The translations under genes were made by a program, and so were the position numbers. A stretch of DNA of 9,959 nt from Bacteroidales bacterium (lineage in GTDB: Bacteria; Bacteroidota; Bacteroidia; Bacteroidales; NBLH01), in contig JAOZNO010000084.1 in the NCBI GenBank assembly GCA_029933755.1, positions 1 to 9,959 on the forward strand, given 5' to 3'. The notes beneath the pieces were generated by a model, which did no database searches, had not been told where the DNA came from, and saw nothing but the letters and a program-made list of their open reading frames with translations. Shown piece by piece: positions 7,912-9,959 of the stretch; position 1 is the stretch's first letter; the number at the start of each line of letters is the position of its first letter.

Positions 7912-7930
7912 AAAAAGCATCTATGATGCT
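7912..7930 (-). terminator. Intrinsic terminator overlapping a stop codon
   Basis: On the minus strand AGCATC-ATA-GATGCT (7930-7916) is a perfect 6-bp stem with a 3-nt loop, followed by TTTT (7915-7912). The first bases of the stem overlap the TAG stop (7931-7929) of the lipoprotein gene, leaving almost no 3' leader. It separates that gene from the downstream membrane protein. Confidence 0.5.
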
Positions 7931-8525
7931 ATTCTTCAATAATTTCAATGCCGCCTTTGGTGTGTGTAACTATTGAATATACATTTCCAGGAAGAAAAGA
8001 CTTAAACTCTTTAATATCATGAACCATATTTCCAAAATGATCGGTAAGAGAATCCAACTGACCAGATTGTATTTTTACAAATACACCTTTTAATCCTTCA
8101 TAAAGTTCAGGATTCATCTCTTTTGAATTAAATATTTCCGGATAATTTTCTTTATTGTAATAATCGTAAAGGATGATTCCATCATTTGCAGCAATTTTAT
8201 CTGTAAATATTTTTGAAGGAAATGCAACATAACGGTCTTTTACCGGAACCACATAGAAGTCAAATGACAATTCTGCGCCATGCATTTTTTGTTCTAATTT
8301 ATTAATTTCTTTATTATCCGCATTATAAAACTTGACAACTAATTGAATAGAATCATTGCTTTTTTCAATAATTTTAAACCTTACGGGGATACTTTGCTCT
8401 TTTAAAAGAGCAATATTGTCTTCTAATTGTTTAATTTTATTCTTTTGGCTTCCAATACAAGACGAAACAAAGATAAGGCTAGTTAATACAACAAGAATCC
8501 ATAGTGGAAAATTACTTTTTTTCAT
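7929..8525 (-). CDS. Lipoprotein of unknown function, paralogue of adjacent membrane protein
   Basis: 198 residues. The signal peptide (MKKSNFPLW, then a hydrophobic core) ends in the lipobox VSSC with lipidated C23. A short coiled-coil-like stretch follows (about 28-44, KNKIKQLEDNIALLKEQ), then a single domain to the end. I do not recognise the family. The domain aligns by eye with residues about 130-312 of the protein encoded at 6903-7841: KFYNAD with KFYDYA, GAELSFDFYVV with GNDIYFDAIVL, FPSKIFTDK with LPYRLFSNK, and FGNMVH with YGNAVH. The gene is the first leftward gene after the divergent intergenic region and ends in its own terminator. Its likely promoter is the TTG-N21-TAACTTTG site at 8748-8779, implying a leader of about 215 nt, or a weaker TATAAT-like site at 8568-8573. 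Glu36 and the other coiled-coil charges suggest protein contacts only in a general way. Confidence 0.75.
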   Translation of the reverse strand: MKKSNFPLWILVVLTSLIFVSSCIGSQKNKIKQLEDNIALLKEQSIPVRFKIIEKSNDSIQLVVKFYNADNKEINKLEQKMHGAELSFDFYVVPVKDRYVAFPSKIFTDKIAANDGIILYDYYNKENYPEIFNSKEMNPELYEGLKGVFVKIQSGQLDSLTDHFGNMVHDIKEFKSFLPGNVYSIVTHTKGGIEIIEE

Positions 8526-8535
8526 GATAAACAGC

Positions 8536-8568
8536 TTTGGTTAAGCAATAATAAATTAAGCAACCAAA
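8536..8568. promoter_or_regulatory. Operator-like repeats before the lipoprotein start
   Basis: TTTGGTT (8536-8542) and AACCAAA (8562-8568) form a 7-bp inverted repeat with a 19-nt spacer. The 8-mer TTAAGCAA occurs twice as a direct repeat (8541-8548 and 8556-8563), 15 bp apart. The block lies 10-43 bp upstream of the ATG, beside a minus-strand TATAAT (8573-8568). It could be a regulator site or a leader hairpin; no experiment or family knowledge supports either. Confidence 0.3.
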
Positions 8569-8630
8569 TTATAAAAAAAAATGAATAACACCAGCTTGTT
8601 AGAACAAAAATAAAAGTTGATGGCACTCCG

Positions 8631-8647
8631 AAAAGCCGCTTAGCGGG
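8631..8647 (-). terminator. Weak mini-hairpin CCGCTAAGCGG plus T-run
   Basis: On the minus strand CCGC-TAA-GCGG (8646-8636) is a 4-bp GC stem, followed by CTTTT (8635-8631). The stem is short for a terminator. The same core occurs 66 bp away at 8702-8711, so the pair may be tandem weak terminators or a repeat. Confidence 0.3.
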
Positions 8648-8695
8648 TAATTCTATTAAAAGCAAAAAAAATATCAATCTGTATACCAGTTTGTT

Positions 8696-8711
8696 AAAAA
8701 CCCGCTTAGCG
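8696..8711 (-). terminator. Weak mini-hairpin CGCTAAGCG plus T-run
   Basis: On the minus strand TCGC-TAA-GCGG (with one T-G pair) is followed by G and TTTTT (8700-8696). It lies about 35-50 nt downstream of the start site predicted from the promoter at 8748-8779, so it would act early in that transcript. It shares CCGCTTAGCG (plus strand) with 8636-8645. Confidence 0.3.
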
Positions 8712-8747
8712 ACTAAATGCAGAAAATCACATTTTTCAGAGTAGTCT

Positions 8748-8779
8748 CAAAGTTATAATATTTTTGGGGATGATAACAA
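8748..8779 (-). promoter_or_regulatory. Bacteroidota-type promoter TTG-N21-TAACTTTG
   Basis: On the minus strand TTG (8779-8777) is followed after 21 nt by TAACTTTG (8755-8748), an exact TAnnTTTG -7 box at an accepted distance. Predicted start is about 8741-8744. The first gene downstream is the lipoprotein at 8525, giving a leader of about 215 nt with two mini-hairpins. Confidence 0.5.
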
Positions 8780-8800
8780 CAAAAGGAAAGTAAAATGCAT

Positions 8801-8877
8801 AAAAAAGAAGAAGTAAAAAATATCTATATCTCTGCGTTAAGTAATTCTACCCCTGGCAGTACATTTTTTACTTCTTC
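8801..8877 (-). ncRNA. Candidate small RNA, about 77 nt, ends paired in a 15-bp stem
   Basis: GAAGAAGTAAAAAAT (8877-8863 on the minus strand) is exactly complementary to ATTTTTTACTTCTTC (8821-8807), which is followed directly by TTTTTT (8806-8801), so the 3' side is an intrinsic terminator. The exact promoter at 8883-8913 puts the start at about 8877-8879, right where the stem begins. The 41-nt interior can extend the rod: CTGC (8859-8856) with GCAG (8835-8832), and above it GGGTA-GAAT-TACTT, five pairs including two G-U. There is no open frame of note on this strand (ATG-TAC-TGC-CAG-GGG-stop, 5 codons). I do not recognise a known RNA family; it is much shorter than 6S RNA. The next gene downstream is the lipoprotein, so a leader or attenuator role is the alternative. 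Confidence 0.5.
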
Positions 8878-8882
8878 CAACC

Positions 8883-8913
8883 CAAATGTACGACAATATT
8901 TTTTGCAAGTCAA
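8883..8913 (-). promoter_or_regulatory. Bacteroidota-type promoter TTG-N20-TACATTTG
   Basis: On the minus strand TTG (8913-8911) is followed after exactly 20 nt by TACATTTG (8890-8883), an exact match to the TTG-N(19-21)-TAnnTTTG arrangement of Bacteroidota housekeeping promoters. Its AAATGTAC (plus 8884-8891) is also the complement of GTACATTT at 8859-8866, an 8-bp inverted repeat that may be incidental. Confidence 0.55.
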
Positions 8914-9050
8914 GTTTTTTTTGATATTTTTCAGTTTTAACTTTATTAATTACTAAGAAAACTACTTTTTTTACAAGTATCTTTTAGAAATCGTCAAGAA
9001 TAAGGCTTGTTAAATCCTGAAAATCAAGATGTTTACTTTCGTAAATGCTT

Positions 9051-9070
9051 TGTACTGAGCTTGTGAAGCA
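9051..9070. repeat. Degenerate dispersed-repeat-like sequence
   Basis: The minus strand reads TGCTTCACAAGCTCAGTACA. This is one base short of the CTTCGACAAGCTCAG type of intergenic repeat that I recall from many bacterial genomes. Only one copy is visible, so the call rests on memory of the motif. Confidence 0.2.
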
Positions 9071-9190
9071 ACTGTTTTCAAGATGAGCATAACGCAATTA
9101 TTGGTATTTTCTTAGAGATACTAATTATCTTATTTTTTTGAAGGGCTTAAGCTGTATTATTTATTATTTGGGATATCAAAAACATAAACT

Positions 9191-9959
9191 ATGACAATAA
9201 AAGATTCACATGCCAGTGTTTTAAAAGTTATTAAGCTTTTAATATTGCTCTCAGGTGCAAAAGCTTTTTCTAAACAAGAAATAATTGAGCGACTTGAATT
9301 ATCAGAAAGAAGTTTTTACAGGTATATAAAAACGCTTAAAGAAGCTGGTTTTGTTATTAATAATGATAATTCCTACTATATAATAGTCAAAAAATCTGCT
9401 CAGTTTAAAGAGATTAGCAGCCTTTTGCACTTTTCAGAGGAAGAAGCTTATATTTTAAACGAAGCGATTCATAATATTGAAGCAAGCACCAAGGATAAGG
9501 AGAACTTGATTGGTAAATTGTCTGCACTTTATGATTCAGACCGTATATCTGCACAATTCGTTAGCAAAGAAAATTCTTCAAAAATAAAACCTTTACTTGA
9601 TGCAATAAAAGATAAAAAACAAGTAAAACTAATTAATTACAAGTCATCAGGCAGCGGCAAAATATCAACACGGATTGTTGAGCCATTTGAGTTCACACCC
9701 AATTATATTTCCTTATGGACTTATGAACTGTCAAGCAAAGCAAACAAACTGTTTAAAATATCACGTGTACAGAAAGTTGAAATTATTGATATTGACTGGG
9801 TATTTGAATCGGAACATAAGGCTAATTTATTGGATTGTTTTCGTATTGGTGGCAATAAAGAAATTCCGGTAAAGCTGAAAATGAGCCTAAAAGCAAGAAA
9901 CTTGCTTATTGAAGAATATCCTTTATCAGAGCAGTTTATAAAAACAGTAAATGATAACA
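9191..9959 (+). CDS. HTH and WYL-domain transcriptional regulator, 3' end missing
   Basis: The frame is open from ATG 9191 to the window end: 256 codons plus one base. An N-terminal winged helix-turn-helix (about residues 10-65) has the DeoR/YafY-like pattern FSKQEIIERLELSERSFYRY (26-45) followed by IKTLKEAGF. A linker of about 70-130 leads into a WYL-type domain (about 131-205): a strand ending INYKSSG, EPFEFTPNYISLWTYELSSK and FKISRVQKVEIID. The name-giving W-Y-L triplet is not intact; the matching place reads LWTYEL (175-180). The start of the C-terminal WCX-like part (PVKLKMSLKARNLL, 225 onward) is visible, then the window ends. Such proteins bind DNA and sense a ligand, in some cases a nucleotide or nucleic acid, through the WYL domain. 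It is divergent from the lipoprotein gene and could regulate across the 665-bp gap, though no operator is proven. No Shine-Dalgarno site is seen. Confidence 0.82.
   Translation, partial: MTIKDSHASVLKVIKLLILLSGAKAFSKQEIIERLELSERSFYRYIKTLKEAGFVINNDNSYYIIVKKSAQFKEISSLLHFSEEEAYILNEAIHNIEASTKDKENLIGKLSALYDSDRISAQFVSKENSSKIKPLLDAIKDKKQVKLINYKSSGSGKISTRIVEPFEFTPNYISLWTYELSSKANKLFKISRVQKVEIIDIDWVFESEHKANLLDCFRIGGNKEIPVKLKMSLKARNLLIEEYPLSEQFIKTVNDN

Larger units (their letters stand above)
8526..9190. other. 665-bp divergent intergenic region, survey
   Basis: No gene of credible length is seen on either strand. Signals found, from left to right: operator-like repeats (8536-8568), two minus-strand mini-terminators (8631-8647 and 8696-8711), a minus-strand promoter (8748-8779), a candidate small RNA (8801-8877) with its own promoter (8883-8913), and a degenerate dispersed repeat (9051-9070). 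The 9-mer GTAATTCTA occurs at 8647-8655 and again at 8841-8849. Between 8914 and 9190 there is otherwise only AT-rich sequence. I found no exact TAnnTTTG box there for the rightward regulator gene; TATTATTTG at 9162-9170, with TTG at 9138-9140, is the nearest match. Confidence 0.7.

Noticed and set aside
8834..8842. GCGTTAAGT, which fits the GTTRRRY box of integron attC sites
   Set aside because: No matching RYYYAAC partner or L boxes at the right distances, and no cassette structure.
8795..8956. 53-codon plus-strand frame preceded by AAAGGAAAG, possible small protein
   Set aside because: It lies across the 15-bp inverted repeat and the opposite-strand promoter, ends in a run of Phe/Asn from AT-rich DNA, and resembles no protein I know. 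The RNA reading explains the sequence better.
8526..9190. tRNA, CRISPR array or toxin-antitoxin pair in the long intergenic region
   Set aside because: No cloverleaf with T-loop consensus, no regularly spaced repeats, and no pair of small frames with credible starts.

Overview
This window is AT-rich. Its coding style (few Shine-Dalgarno sites, lipoproteins with short lipoboxes, a Cys-type lipoprotein sulfatase) and two exact TAnnTTTG promoter boxes point to Bacteroidota, probably a marine or gut Bacteroidales/Marinilabiliales-type bacterium. That placement is inferred from style and protein resemblance, not from a marker gene.

Layout. Bases 1-2055 run rightward: the 3' part of an organophosphate:phosphate antiporter-like (GlpT/UhpC type) MFS permease, then a DUF6765-like protein rich in His/Asp. 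A 286-bp gap between convergent genes (2056-2341) holds a composite inverted repeat and a good leftward terminator. Bases 2342-8525 run leftward. Read in transcription order they are: a lipoprotein of unknown function, a two-TM membrane protein whose C-terminal domain looks like a paralogue of that lipoprotein, two different small alpha/beta hydrolases (YqiA-like, then COG4757-like), a secreted lipoprotein sulfatase, and a close relative of the E. coli D-xylose/H+ symporter XylE. The lipoprotein gene ends in its own terminator, so the other five genes (gaps of 38, 12, 54 and 26 bp) may be a separate transcript. The final sulfatase-xylE pair reads as a small sugar-scavenging unit: sulfate removed outside the cytoplasm, free sugar imported by proton symport. 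There is no SusC/SusD pair and no sulfatase-maturing enzyme in the window.

The 665-bp intergenic region (8526-9190) between the divergent lipoprotein gene and a 3'-truncated WYL-family regulator is the most unusual part. On the minus strand it has an exact Bacteroidota-type promoter (TTG-N20-TACATTTG). This is followed at once by a sequence whose ends form a perfect 15-bp stem and which finishes in six T: a compact, roughly 77-nt candidate small RNA with paired ends. A second exact promoter (TTG-N21-TAACTTTG) lies just downstream and probably drives the lipoprotein gene through a long leader that contains two CGCTAAGCGG mini-hairpins followed by T-runs.

No tRNA, rRNA, CRISPR array, insertion sequence or replication origin was recognised.
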